From: an uncultured Lactobacillus sp.
Lineage (GTDB): Bacteria > Bacillota > Bacilli > Lactobacillales > Lactobacillaceae
Assembly (NCBI GenBank): GCA_937874695.1
Contig: CALNAJ010000008.1
Location: forward strand, 1 to 38,978
Direction: 5' to 3'
Length of the DNA stretch: 38,978 bases
The translations under genes and the position numbers were made by a program. This document shows, piece by piece, positions 17,335 to 24,212 of this stretch. The notes under the pieces were generated by a model that was given only the letters and a program-made list of their open reading frames with translations, was not told the DNA's origin and made no database searches. How positions within the stretch are numbered: the first letter of the stretch is position 1; every line of letters begins with the position of its first letter.

Positions 17335-18461
17335 TGGTAGTTGGGGTACACCGCCCAACGCAATTGGTCATTGACCGGGCTGCGTTACGGCACAACATTC
17401 ACGCGGAGGTTGAACGATTAGATCAGGGCTGTGAACTGTTTATGGTCGTCAAGGCCAACGGTTACGGTCACGGGGCAATTCAGGTCGCACAGGCGGCTAA
17501 GGACGCTGGTGCGACTGGATTCTGTGTCGCAATTTTGGATGAGGCCCTGGAATTACGGGCTGCTGGTTTTAATGAACCCATCCTGATTCTAGGGGTGACC
17601 TCACCGGCCGATGCACCGTTAATGGCAGCTGAGAGAATCTCTACGACGGTTGCGGCAACGGACTGGTTGTCTGATGCTCAGGCCTACTTGGCTCTCGCAG
17701 AACCAACGGCAGAGCCCCTACACGTTCACTTAGGCTTAGATACCGGGATGGGACGGATTGGTTTTCGAACAGTCGACGAGTTGACCACGGCCATTGATTT
17801 TCTAGGGCAGCACAAGTCAACGTTAGACTTCGAAGGCATCTTTACCCATTTCTCCACGGCAGACAGCCCGGATGACCACTACTTCAAGCAACAGGTGGCC
17901 AAATGGCATGCGCTCACGGATAATCTACCGCAGCGGCCCCGTTACGTTCACGTCTCCAACTCGGCAACGAGCTTGTGGCACGCGGCATGTAACGACAACA
18001 TGGTCCGGTTTGGGGTATCCGGTTACGGTTTGAATCCTTCCGGAACGGCTATCAAAGCACCGTATGCTTTACAGCCAGCCTTGAGCTTGACTAGTGAATT
18101 GGTCTTCACGAAGAAGATTGCGGCTGGCGATTCCGTCGGCTATGGGGCCACCTATACCGCTGATCAAGACGAATGGGTCGGCACCGTGCCGATTGGCTAT
18201 GCCGATGGTTACGAACGCCGGCTGCAGGGTTTCCACGTGTTGATCGATGGCCAAGCTTGTGAAATCATTGGTCGCGTCTGCATGGACCAATTGATGGTTC
18301 GCTTACCCCATGATTATTCGCGGGGGACAATCGTTACCCTAGTGGGCCAAGATCACGGTTCTGAGATTACGTTGCAAGACGTTGCTGACTACTGTGGGAC
18401 CATCCATTACGAGATTGCTTGCGGCTTTACCGGCCGGTTGCCTCGGCGGTATCTGAATTAA
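17334..18461 (+). CDS. alr: Alanine racemase
   Basis: 375-residue PLP enzyme interconverting L- and D-alanine, supplying D-Ala for the peptidoglycan stem (used via Ddl and MurF) and for teichoic acid D-alanylation. The PLP lysine is Lys40 in VVKANGYGHG; the catalytic Tyr is ~270 in SVGYGATY. Other signatures are HLGLDTGMGRIGF and RVCMDQLMV. It overlaps acpS by one base. No terminator follows before the toxin-antitoxin genes, although those have their own promoter. Confidence 0.97.
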   Translation: MVVGVHRPTQLVIDRAALRHNIHAEVERLDQGCELFMVVKANGYGHGAIQVAQAAKDAGATGFCVAILDEALELRAAGFNEPILILGVTSPADAPLMAAERISTTVAATDWLSDAQAYLALAEPTAEPLHVHLGLDTGMGRIGFRTVDELTTAIDFLGQHKSTLDFEGIFTHFSTADSPDDHYFKQQVAKWHALTDNLPQRPRYVHVSNSATSLWHAACNDNMVRFGVSGYGLNPSGTAIKAPYALQPALSLTSELVFTKKIAAGDSVGYGATYTADQDEWVGTVPIGYADGYERRLQGFHVLIDGQACEIIGRVCMDQLMVRLPHDYSRGTIVTLVGQDHGSEITLQDVADYCGTIHYEIACGFTGRLPRRYLN

Positions 18462-18497
18462 TTTAGACGGGTTATAGTGTCCAGGTTAGGTGATTCG

Positions 18498-18506
18498 TGG
18501 TAAACT
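18498..18506 (+). promoter_or_regulatory. Extended -10 promoter of the toxin-antitoxin pair
   Basis: TGgTAAACT at 18498-18506 with a weak TGTCCA at 18478-18483 as -35. It lies 40 bases before the antitoxin start, so the pair may be transcribed apart from alr as well as by read-through. Confidence 0.4.
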
Positions 18507-18545
18507 ATATGAGTCGAGATGTATTCACAACCTAGGAGGAAAATC

Positions 18546-18773
18546 ATGATCCGTTCTCAGCAATTAGACAGACCAACTTTGCGGTTACACATTTCCAAGA
18601 GGGTCCGGCGTCAAGCGTTGGTACCGTTGCGGTCAGCTGCAGCTGATAAACTTTCGTTAATTGCAGGGTATCAAGCGATGGCCCTCATCAATCAGGATAT
18701 TGCTCGAATCTTTACGCCGTGCGAAGAAGAAGCCGAACGGCGCTTAACCAAGTTTCGTCGAACACAACATTAA
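18546..18773 (+). CDS. Probable antitoxin of a MazEF-type system
   Basis: 75-residue basic protein with no clear signature of its own. Its identity rests on position: a short gene 38 bases upstream of a MazF toxin and downstream of alr, the same order as alr-ndoAI-ndoA in Bacillus. The ATG at 18546 follows AGGAGG; a longer frame from 18519 has no ribosome binding site. Residues ~1-20 could supply DNA binding and the C-terminal half (residues ~40-75, acidic then basic) could cover the toxin, but neither is shown by the sequence. It would neutralise the RNase and repress the pair. Confidence 0.65.
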   Translation: MIRSQQLDRPTLRLHISKRVRRQALVPLRSAAADKLSLIAGYQAMALINQDIARIFTPCEEEAERRLTKFRRTQH

Positions 18774-18811
18774 AAAATAGAACAGAATAAGTAGATAGGG
18801 GATGGCGGCCC

Positions 18812-19210
18812 ATGGCCCGTGTTGAAGTTAAACGCGGTGATGTGTTCTTCGCCGACCTATCACCAGTCGTTGGTTCGGAGCAGGGCGGTATGCGTCCCGT
18901 CCTGATCGTCCAAAACAACGTGGGGAACCACTACAGTCCAACCGTAATTGTGGCGGCAATCACCGCCCGGATCGAGAAACCAAAAATGCCGACACACGTC
19001 GGCATTTCGGCGGATCGAACCGGCATTGAGCGGGATTCCGTCATTTTGCTTGAGCAAATTCGGACGATCGATAAGCAGCGGTTAAAGGACCAGGTGACCC
19101 ACTTGGATGTCAAGACCATGGCAGCGGTCGATGCTGCTTTGGCAACTAGCGTGGGCTTGGTGGATAAGTCGAAGAAGAAGCGGAAACGAAGCAACACCCG
19201 CACTACATAG
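18812..19210 (+). CDS. mazF: MazF/PemK-family endoribonuclease toxin
   Basis: 132-residue toxin that cleaves single-stranded mRNA at short specific sequences under stress. Family signatures are clear: VKRGDVFFADLSPVVGSEQGG near the N-terminus (residues ~5-25), RPVLIVQN, the TVIVAAITARI strand and HVGI. The catalytic Arg of the family corresponds to the Arg in GGMRPVLIVQ and the Thr to that in AITARI. The C-terminal KKKRKRS tail is an unusually basic extension beyond the normal ~116 residues. The gene ends at a strong terminator. Confidence 0.9.
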   Translation: MARVEVKRGDVFFADLSPVVGSEQGGMRPVLIVQNNVGNHYSPTVIVAAITARIEKPKMPTHVGISADRTGIERDSVILLEQIRTIDKQRLKDQVTHLDVKTMAAVDAALATSVGLVDKSKKKRKRSNTRTT

Positions 19211-19227
19211 CTATTTAGTGACAGTTA

Positions 19228-19257
19228 AGTTCAGGACTTTTTGTTCTGGACTTTTTT
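19228..19257 (+). terminator. Terminator of mazF
   Basis: AGTTCAGGAC and GTTCTGGACT pair (10 bp, G-U tolerated) around a TTTTT loop, followed by TTTTTT. Confidence 0.85.
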
Positions 19258-19260
19258 GTT

Positions 19261-19503
19261 GCCAATTTTCGGGTTCGATGTCAATTCTGCCTGCGGCTGC
19301 CAGGGCTCCGCTTGCTGTGGGGACCGGTCAAAGCCTGAGGGGCGGTCTTTGACCTCGCCTGCAAGCCCCGAAAGACCCGGGTCTCGCAGGTCGTCCCGCG
19401 CTGTAGGTTGGCCCAAAACGCCAACCAACACCGCTGTCACAGCACGCTCCACCCTGGCATCCTCCGGCTTCAGTTGGCAGCTAACCCGATATTGGCTTTT
19501 TTT
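19261..19503 (-). ncRNA. Structured element copy A (three-hairpin family)
   Basis: Read on the minus strand. Closing stem GCCAGGG/CCCTGGC (19452-19458 with 19299-19305), then TGCTGTG/CACAGCA. Hairpin 1: GGTTGGC/GCCAACC (19426-19406). Hairpin 2: CTGCGAGACCCG with CGGGGCTTGCAG (19389-19359), containing an A.G mismatch. Hairpin 3: GGTCAAAG/CTTTGACC (19354-19326). A further outer stem pairs 19261-19275 with 19483-19496; on the plus strand it is followed by seven T. The minus strand is favoured as the RNA because mismatches read there as G-U or A.G. Its homologues are at 19620-19820 and 28500-28730. Confidence 0.6.
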
Positions 19504-19619
19504 GAACGAGGGTTTTCAGCTGAATTAATGCTGGCAACATAAGCTGACTACGAAAGCTATTCAGTGTCAGTTTACGTTAGTCAATACTACTGCATGGTTG
19601 CAATTTTTGACGAATATCA

Positions 19620-19820
19620 GTTGAGAACGCCAACGTATAGCCGGAGGCAGACAGGGTGGAGCCGGCCGTGACGGTGGTGTTGGACCGGGCGGTTGATTCT
19701 CCCCGGCCTTACAGCACGGGACATCTTGGAGACACGCGGTTTTCGTGGCTTCAAGGTGAGCTGGAAGCCAGTTCTTTGGCTGGAGGCGGCCCCACAGCAG
19801 GTGGAACCCTGTCTGACGCA
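19620..19820 (+). ncRNA. Structured element copy B (three-hairpin family)
   Basis: Inverted relative to copy A. Closing stem CAGACAGGGT/ACCCTGTCTG (19648-19657 with 19806-19815). Hairpin 1: GG-CCGGG/CCCGG-CC (19682-19708, one bulged A). Hairpin 2: CTTGGAGACACG with CGTGGCTTCAAG (19725-19755). Hairpin 3: AGCCA/TGGCT (19766-19781), degenerate at its base. It shares AGCCGGAGG upstream of the closing stem and GTGACxGxGGTGTTGG inside it with copy A. Confidence 0.6.
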
Positions 19821-19856
19821 GGCGAGCGGTCATTCACAACACAGATACCAGCGTAC

Positions 19857-19891
19857 AAAAAATCGCTCCGCCAGCGAGTGGTGGGGCGATT
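19857..19891 (-). terminator. Terminator of cbpA
   Basis: On the minus strand AATCGCCCC pairs with GGAGCGATT (one C.A mismatch) around a 13-base loop, followed by TTTT. Confidence 0.75.
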
Positions 19892-19905
19892 CAATAGTGT
19901 TTGAT

Positions 19906-20547
19906 TTAGCTTTCGTGGCGCAAGTCTTCGATTTCAGGAACATGGAATTCCTTACGTTCGAGGGCCTTCACGATGCGGTCCAGCTTCTCTTCGTCAACTT
20001 CGGCGGGAAGGGTGAACATGGTCCGGTGAACCAATTCACCTTCCTGAGCATCCAAACTGATGACACTGGCAATCGATGTGTACTTCGTGATGATCTTGGC
20101 CATGCCAGCCAAGTCACCGCGTTCACCAGCTGAAACGACGGTGATCACGTAACTTCCGATGTTCACATTCCAAGATTGAGATAACATGTCCATCAGACGT
20201 GTATGCGTTAAGATACCGTAGAAGGCGTTTTTGTCATCTAACACGGCAATGTAAGGTAAATCCTTGATGGAGAAGAAGACGTTAAAGAAGGCAGCGTTGA
20301 CCGAAATGAATTTCGTGGCGTTCTTCAGTAATGACGTCACCGGGAGCTGCATGTCGCCGCCCCGAGACTTATGGCGATAGATGTGCATCTTATAGATATT
20401 TCCCCGGAAGATCTGTCCGGTTTCATCCAGGATCGGCACACACCGATAGCCCGAGTCTTCCAAGACTTTCAGGGCTTGTTCCAGGGTGACGTCCTCGCGA
20501 ACCGTAACTAACCGTTCTTTCGGTTTCACTAGGGATTTTAGCAGCAT
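19906..20547 (-). CDS. cbpA: CBS-ACT domain protein, probable c-di-AMP-binding CbpA
   Basis: 213-residue cytosolic protein with a CBS pair (residues ~8-60 and ~75-128; phrases GYRCVPILDETGQIFRGNI and YIAVLDDKNAFYGILTHTRLM) followed by an ACT-like domain (~138-205, GSYVITVVSAGERGDLAGMAKIIT). This CBS-CBS-ACT layout matches CbpA of Listeria, a c-di-AMP-binding protein. A ligand-sensing regulator role is inferred; no enzyme motif is seen. AGGAGG lies upstream of the ATG. It has its own extended -10 promoter and terminator, so it is separate from the L,D-transpeptidase gene upstream. Confidence 0.8.
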   Translation of the reverse strand: MLLKSLVKPKERLVTVREDVTLEQALKVLEDSGYRCVPILDETGQIFRGNIYKMHIYRHKSRGGDMQLPVTSLLKNATKFISVNAAFFNVFFSIKDLPYIAVLDDKNAFYGILTHTRLMDMLSQSWNVNIGSYVITVVSAGERGDLAGMAKIITKYTSIASVISLDAQEGELVHRTMFTLPAEVDEEKLDRIVKALERKEFHVPEIEDLRHES

Positions 20548-20564
20548 AGCAGTGACCTCCTAAA

Positions 20565-20600
20565 ATTAGAAACTTCTAATAATCTCCTTTAATAATACCA
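20565..20600 (-). promoter_or_regulatory. cbpA promoter and leader inverted repeat
   Basis: On the minus strand an extended -10 TGgTATTAT (plus positions 20592-20600) is followed by a perfect inverted repeat ATTAGAA-AC-TTCTAAT (plus strand 20565-20580) between promoter and ribosome binding site. The repeat may be an operator or a short hairpin. Confidence 0.45.
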
Positions 20601-20694
20601 TAGTTCCCCCCGTAAATGGTAGCTCTTTTTCATGAAAGGCCGGGAAAGTTTTCCTAAAGAAGAGACGGCCTGCAAGGGTTATGAAAAAAATCAT

Positions 20695-20737
20695 AAAAAG
20701 TCGCAACTCGTTTGAAATCGAGCTGCGACTTTTTTTA
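20695..20737 (-). terminator. Terminator of the L,D-transpeptidase gene
   Basis: AAAGTCGCAGCTCG pairs with CGAGTTGCGACTTT on the minus strand with an 8-base loop, followed by a T-tract. It is symmetric enough to work on both strands. Confidence 0.85.
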
Positions 20738-20745
20738 GAAATTCA

Positions 20746-22134
20746 TTAGAAGATAACGACGGGTGTTCCGACGCTAACGTTTTTATAAACGGCGCCGACC
20801 TTAGAAGGTGGCGTGTTGACACAGCCATGTGACCCATGACTCTTGTACCAAGTGCCCCCGTATTGCGGTTGCCATGGCGAATCATGAATCCCAACGCCGG
20901 TGTCGTCGACAGGCATCCAGTACTTAACCTTAGAGGCGTAGTTGGAGCCGTTGTCGTTCTTGCCACGTAACGTTGTGTTGCGTTGCTTACTCCAGATCAC
21001 CCAGACACCGCTGGGGGTGTGGTGAGCGGTCGTTGGCAGTCCGGTAACAACCGCCGTGGAGACCACAAGCTTACCGTTCTTGTAGACCCACATGTGCTGG
21101 TTGACCTTGTCGACTTCTACGTAGGAGTTGCCAATATCAGTCCCATTATTGTGGTAACCGCTCCCTTGAATAGCAGGGGTGCGTGACATCCCTTTACCAT
21201 CTAAGATCAGCTTACTCAAGGTTGGCGTTTCGGACTTAACCTTGATGCTCCAGCCATAGAGGCCAGCCTTGACCTTGACCGTCCCACGTTTGGTGGACTT
21301 GAAAGTCCGGGTCTTGTTGATGGTGCCATACTTGCTGCTGAGCTTGGTCAGGTAGCTCTTGATGGCGGAGGTGTTAGTCGCTAATTTGCCATCCTTAAGC
21401 GTTAACCAGCTGGCTAACGTCTCGGCAGGAATGGTAATCTTGTGACCACTTAACTTGTAGACGTAACTTTCCTTCGTAATGGCAACGGCCTTTTCCTTAG
21501 CCGTCTTGAAACTAGTACTCTTAGTCGTTACTGCTGGCTTGATATAGTCTTTGGAAACATTGACTGTGGTTTCGCCATTTTCGATGGCGTCGGTGATGGA
21601 CGTCGCGAGCTTGGCAGCATCCAACTGATTCCCGTTTTGTTCCTTGGTGACCTCGTATTGCCCATCTTTATAGGTAAACGAAGCATCCTTGGCGGCCGTC
21701 CGCGTCGCATTTGCTTTGGTAGCAATAGTGGCGGCTAACGTCTTGACACTTTCCTGATTGGCGCTGCTGGCATTCAGCTTGATGCTGTCAGCTGTGGCGG
21801 TCGTGACGTGGACCGGCCAAGACCAAACATTCTGCTTGGCAATTAGCTGCCGTAAAGCCGTCTTGGACGTGACCTTCAAATCAACCTTTTGGGTTTTGAA
21901 AGTCGCAACGGTCTTACTGCCGTCCTTTAACGTTAATTCTTGATCCTTGAGCGCGGACTTGAGTTTCGTTGCCGCTTGATCGGCGGTACTGCCGCCGACG
22001 TTGACCCCAGCAATCTCGGTATCCTTGAAGAACACCTTGGCTGAGGAATAATGATAAGCTTGGCCTACGTAAATCGCACCGACCGCGACAATTGCGGTCA
22101 CGATGCCGATCATGAAGCCGGTTTTCTTTTTCAT
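20746..22134 (-). CDS. L,D-transpeptidase (YkuD) with PG-binding-4 region
   Basis: 462-residue membrane-anchored enzyme expected to act on peptidoglycan outside the cell. An N-terminal signal anchor (~residues 5-25) is followed by repeats resembling the PG_binding_4 region (~40-330, with segments such as FKDTEIAGVNVGG). The C-terminal YkuD catalytic domain has His417 and the H-G-S-H-G-C-V-N motif at 433-440 (Cys438 nucleophile). Such enzymes form 3-3 crosslinks or modify stem peptides; which applies here is not visible. AGGAGG lies 8 bases before the ATG. It is monocistronic on the minus strand. Confidence 0.92.
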   Translation of the reverse strand: MKKKTGFMIGIVTAIVAVGAIYVGQAYHYSSAKVFFKDTEIAGVNVGGSTADQAATKLKSALKDQELTLKDGSKTVATFKTQKVDLKVTSKTALRQLIAKQNVWSWPVHVTTATADSIKLNASSANQESVKTLAATIATKANATRTAAKDASFTYKDGQYEVTKEQNGNQLDAAKLATSITDAIENGETTVNVSKDYIKPAVTTKSTSFKTAKEKAVAITKESYVYKLSGHKITIPAETLASWLTLKDGKLATNTSAIKSYLTKLSSKYGTINKTRTFKSTKRGTVKVKAGLYGWSIKVKSETPTLSKLILDGKGMSRTPAIQGSGYHNNGTDIGNSYVEVDKVNQHMWVYKNGKLVVSTAVVTGLPTTAHHTPSGVWVIWSKQRNTTLRGKNDNGSNYASKVKYWMPVDDTGVGIHDSPWQPQYGGTWYKSHGSHGCVNTPPSKVGAVYKNVSVGTPVVIF

Positions 22135-22508
22135 TGGTAGTGACCTCCTAAAATAAGCCAGTGGAAGGAAAGTCGTCGTCCTTAACGATCACGTACTAGC
22201 ATAAACCTAGCTTACTTCAAACTACCTTAAATAACAATCTTACTGCCTAATTGTTAGCGCTTTCGTAACTAATTAATTTTCTAATGTTAATATTTAAGAT
22301 TATTGGTGTCGACGGTTACGGTGGTGAAAGGGTTTACCTTTGGGTTATAAATTTATGCGCAAGTCGCTCACAGCTTGAACGGTGACAGCTTAGGAATTAG
22401 TCCGGAATTTGTGAATAAACGGCCGGTAGGAATCGCGATGGTATTCCGGGAGCACTGGTCGTTTAATGGCGAACGATTGGGGACCCGAGGTGCAACAGGG
22501 GAGACAAT

Positions 22509-22673
22509 ATGGTAAAAGTCAAAAAAATTCTAAATTTCTTCGGATTCTGACCGAGCCTGTCGATTGTGATGGTGTTTGCCGGGTACAACGGGTATGCTGT
22601 GGAAACGGTAAAAAAAGAAGCGACAAAAAAATCGCCGCTCCAACAGGAACGACGATTTCAAAGTAATAGTTGA
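22509..22673 (+). pseudogene. Possible remnant of a short membrane protein
   Basis: AGGGGAGA precedes an ATG at 22509 that reads MVKVKKILNFFGF, then TGA at 22548, then continues in the same frame with PSLSIVMVFAGYNGYAVETV and more to TGA at 22671. Removing the internal stop gives a basic start, a hydrophobic stretch and a Lys-rich tail, like a small membrane protein. The end overlaps the ldh terminator on the other strand. It could be chance. Confidence 0.2.
22624..22657 (-). terminator. Terminator of ldh
   Basis: On the minus strand AATCGTCGTTCC pairs with GGAGCGGCGATT (12 bp, two G-U) around TGTT, followed by TTTTTT. Confidence 0.88.
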
Positions 22674-22674
22674 A

Positions 22675-23634
22675 TTACTTGAGGGCAGCTAAACCGTCCT
22701 TAGTAACTTGCTTCAAAGTAGCAGCTGACTTAGCCATTAAGTCTTTTTCCTTATCGGATAATGGCACTTCGATAACGCTAGCTAAACCACTACCGTTAAC
22801 AACGGCGGGCGTACCGATGAAGATATCATCTAAGCCATATTCACCGTTCAAAGCAGCACCGATAGGTAATACGGCGTTTTCGTCACGCAAGATAGCCTTA
22901 GTAATCCGCATCAAGCAGGTTGCAACACCGTAGAAAGTGGCACCCTTCTTGTTGATGATTTCGTAAGCCTTGTTCCGCGTGTCGTCTTCGATCTTAGCTA
23001 AGTCGTCGTCAGTCACGCCTTGTTCCTTGGCAATGGCCTTCAATGGCTTGGAGCCGATCGTAGCTTCGTCGTATGCGGCGAATTCGGAGTCACCGTGTTC
23101 ACCCATGATGTAGGCGTCCACGTTCCGTGGGTCAACGTCGAACTTCTTAGCCAAAGCAACGCGTAAACGTGCCGTGTCCAAAGAAGTCCCTGAACCGATA
23201 ACCTTTTCCTTTGGGAAGCCTGAGAACTTCCAAGTAGCGTAAGTTAAGATGTCAACTGGGTTAGCAGCAACCACGAAGATACCATCGAAACCGGAATCAA
23301 CAACGGGCTTAACGATTGAAGACAAGATCTTTAAGTTCTTGTTAACCAAGTCCAAACGCGTCTCGCCTGGCTTTTGTGGGGCACCAGCAGTGATTACGAC
23401 GATGTCAGCATCGGCGCAGTCAGAGTAGTCACCGGAGTAGACTTTCTTAGGGGCAGTGAAGACTTGAGCATCTTCAAGGTCTAAAGCGTCTCCTTCAGTT
23501 CTATCTTTAATAACATCCACAATCACGAATTCTTCAGCTAAACCTTGGTTCATCATTGAGTAAGCGTATGAAGAGCCAACGGCCCCGTCACCAACGAGAA
23601 CTACTTTTTGATGGTTTTTAGTAGTCAAATCCAT
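22675..23634 (-). CDS. ldh: L-lactate dehydrogenase
   Basis: 319-residue NAD-dependent enzyme reducing pyruvate to L-lactate, the main NADH sink of lactic fermentation. The Rossmann motif G-D-G-A-V-G is at residues 15-20. Gln87 and Arg93 in PQKPGETR (lactate rather than malate specificity), Asp153 and Arg156 in SLDTARLR, and proton-relay His180 in GEHGDSE are all present. AGGAG lies before the ATG. It is monocistronic with an extended -10 promoter and a strong terminator, as expected for a highly expressed gene. Confidence 0.97.
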   Translation of the reverse strand: MDLTTKNHQKVVLVGDGAVGSSYAYSMMNQGLAEEFVIVDVIKDRTEGDALDLEDAQVFTAPKKVYSGDYSDCADADIVVITAGAPQKPGETRLDLVNKNLKILSSIVKPVVDSGFDGIFVVAANPVDILTYATWKFSGFPKEKVIGSGTSLDTARLRVALAKKFDVDPRNVDAYIMGEHGDSEFAAYDEATIGSKPLKAIAKEQGVTDDDLAKIEDDTRNKAYEIINKKGATFYGVATCLMRITKAILRDENAVLPIGAALNGEYGLDDIFIGTPAVVNGSGLASVIEVPLSDKEKDLMAKSAATLKQVTKDGLAALK

Positions 23635-23686
23635 TCATCTCCTAATAAATTTTTGACATCAAGGTACGCAAAAATACCCACTTGTA

Positions 23687-23695
23687 AGTATAACA
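23687..23695 (-). promoter_or_regulatory. Extended -10 promoter of ldh
   Basis: On the minus strand TGtTATACT (plus positions 23687-23695) lies about 55 bases upstream of the ldh start. No strong -35. Confidence 0.55.
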
Positions 23696-23734
23696 TGTAA
23701 ACCAGAGGCCGACCACGGCCGGGCTTGAAAATTT

Positions 23735-23770
23735 GTGAAGACAGCGTTTTCTTTTAGTGAAACGCTTCAC
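23735..23770. promoter_or_regulatory. Hairpin/palindrome upstream of ldh
   Basis: GTGAA (23735-23739) pairs with TTCAC (23766-23770) and GCGTTT (23744-23749) with AAACGC (23760-23765). The right arm alone, GTGAA-ACGC-TTCAC, is a 14-base palindrome. It resembles a catabolite-response element but is two bases too short for the usual spacing, so the regulator is unknown. Confidence 0.4.
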
Positions 23771-23804
23771 CATGGGCAGAATCGGTGCAGTGACGGGGGG
23801 ATTA

Positions 23805-23813
23805 TGCTATACT
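23805..23813 (+). promoter_or_regulatory. Extended -10 promoter upstream of candidate RNA and pth
   Basis: TGcTATACT at 23805-23813; -35 region weak. A transcript would begin near 23820, immediately before the foldable segment. Confidence 0.5.
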
Positions 23814-23819
23814 CAGGGG

Positions 23820-23935
23820 TGTTAATTTGGTATCGTCAGAATAATTTGCGCCAGCTGAACGGGGAGAAACGCGACCGTCCAGCTCTTTTGTTTCTCGCAT
23901 ACCTTGCGGCCCACAATTATCGGTGGTCTTAACCG
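23820..23935 (+). ncRNA. Candidate structured RNA with pseudoknot potential
   Basis: Nested stems GTTAA (23821-23825)/TTAAC (23929-23933) and ATAATT (23841-23846)/AATTAT (23915-23920) enclose a hairpin GCTGAACGG (23854-23862)/CCGTCCAGC (23875-23883). The loop GAGAAAC (23864-23870) is complementary to GTTTCTC (23890-23896), an H-type pseudoknot arrangement. It could be an independent small RNA or the leader of pth. No known family is recognised. Confidence 0.3.
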
Positions 23936-24212
23936 TCTGATAGGGTGTGCTTCGGGGTTCCTGTGGACAGGATCGGCTAAGATTAATTATTCCATATATT
24001 TATTAAGCAACTAAGTCTTGTGTGCCTTGCTCGCTTGCCAGTACGATGGAAGCTAGTGATGAGTCTGCCACCGGCTTGAGACGCAGATAACCAGATTAGA
24101 CACTGATCCAGGTGTCATCGTGGGCGGACGGCTGTATTAGATGCTGTCAGGCTTCGATTAACCCACGCTAAATAAATAGAACTACTGTGATAAGAGGGAG
24201 AAATTAGTAAGC

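Larger units (their letters stand above)
19211..19905. other. Intergenic region with inverted pair of structured elements
   Basis: About 700 bases between convergent mazF and cbpA, with no gene. It is GC-rich compared with other gaps. It contains the mazF terminator, element copy A (minus), a short AT-richer spacer (about 19504-19619), element copy B (plus) and the cbpA terminator. Short open frames here (to 146 codons) all overlap the structured copies and lack ribosome binding sites. Confidence 0.7.
22135..22674. other. Intergenic region between L,D-transpeptidase gene and ldh
   Basis: About 540 bases. The left part holds the upstream region of the transpeptidase gene; I see no convincing -35/-10 pair in it. 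The right part holds the ldh terminator and a plus-strand mini-ORF with an internal stop (22509-22673). The central part has several short inverted repeats but nothing I can name. Confidence 0.35.
23635..24212. other. Divergent region between ldh and pth
   Basis: About 580 bases without a supported ORF. It holds the ldh promoter (minus, 23687-23695), a hairpin or operator-like palindrome (23735-23770), an outward plus-strand extended -10 (23805-23813), a candidate structured RNA (about 23820-23935), and a remainder (to 24212) with small hairpins such as TCCTGT-GG-ACAGGA but no motif I recognise. I looked for T-box and tmRNA/RNase P signatures and did not find them. Confidence 0.5.

Noticed and set aside
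19693..20133. Open frame of 146 codons on the plus strand across element B and the end of cbpA
   Set aside because: It overlaps the structured copy and then the antisense of the CBS-ACT gene; there is no ribosome binding site or recognisable product.
22466..22666. Open frame of 66 codons before the ldh terminator
   Set aside because: No ribosome binding site, and it is in a different frame from the membrane-protein-like remnant at 22509.
23820..24212. T-box, tmRNA or RNase P RNA in the long gap before pth
   Set aside because: I found no T-box TGG-N-ACCGCG-like motif, no tmRNA ends and no RNase P core motif.
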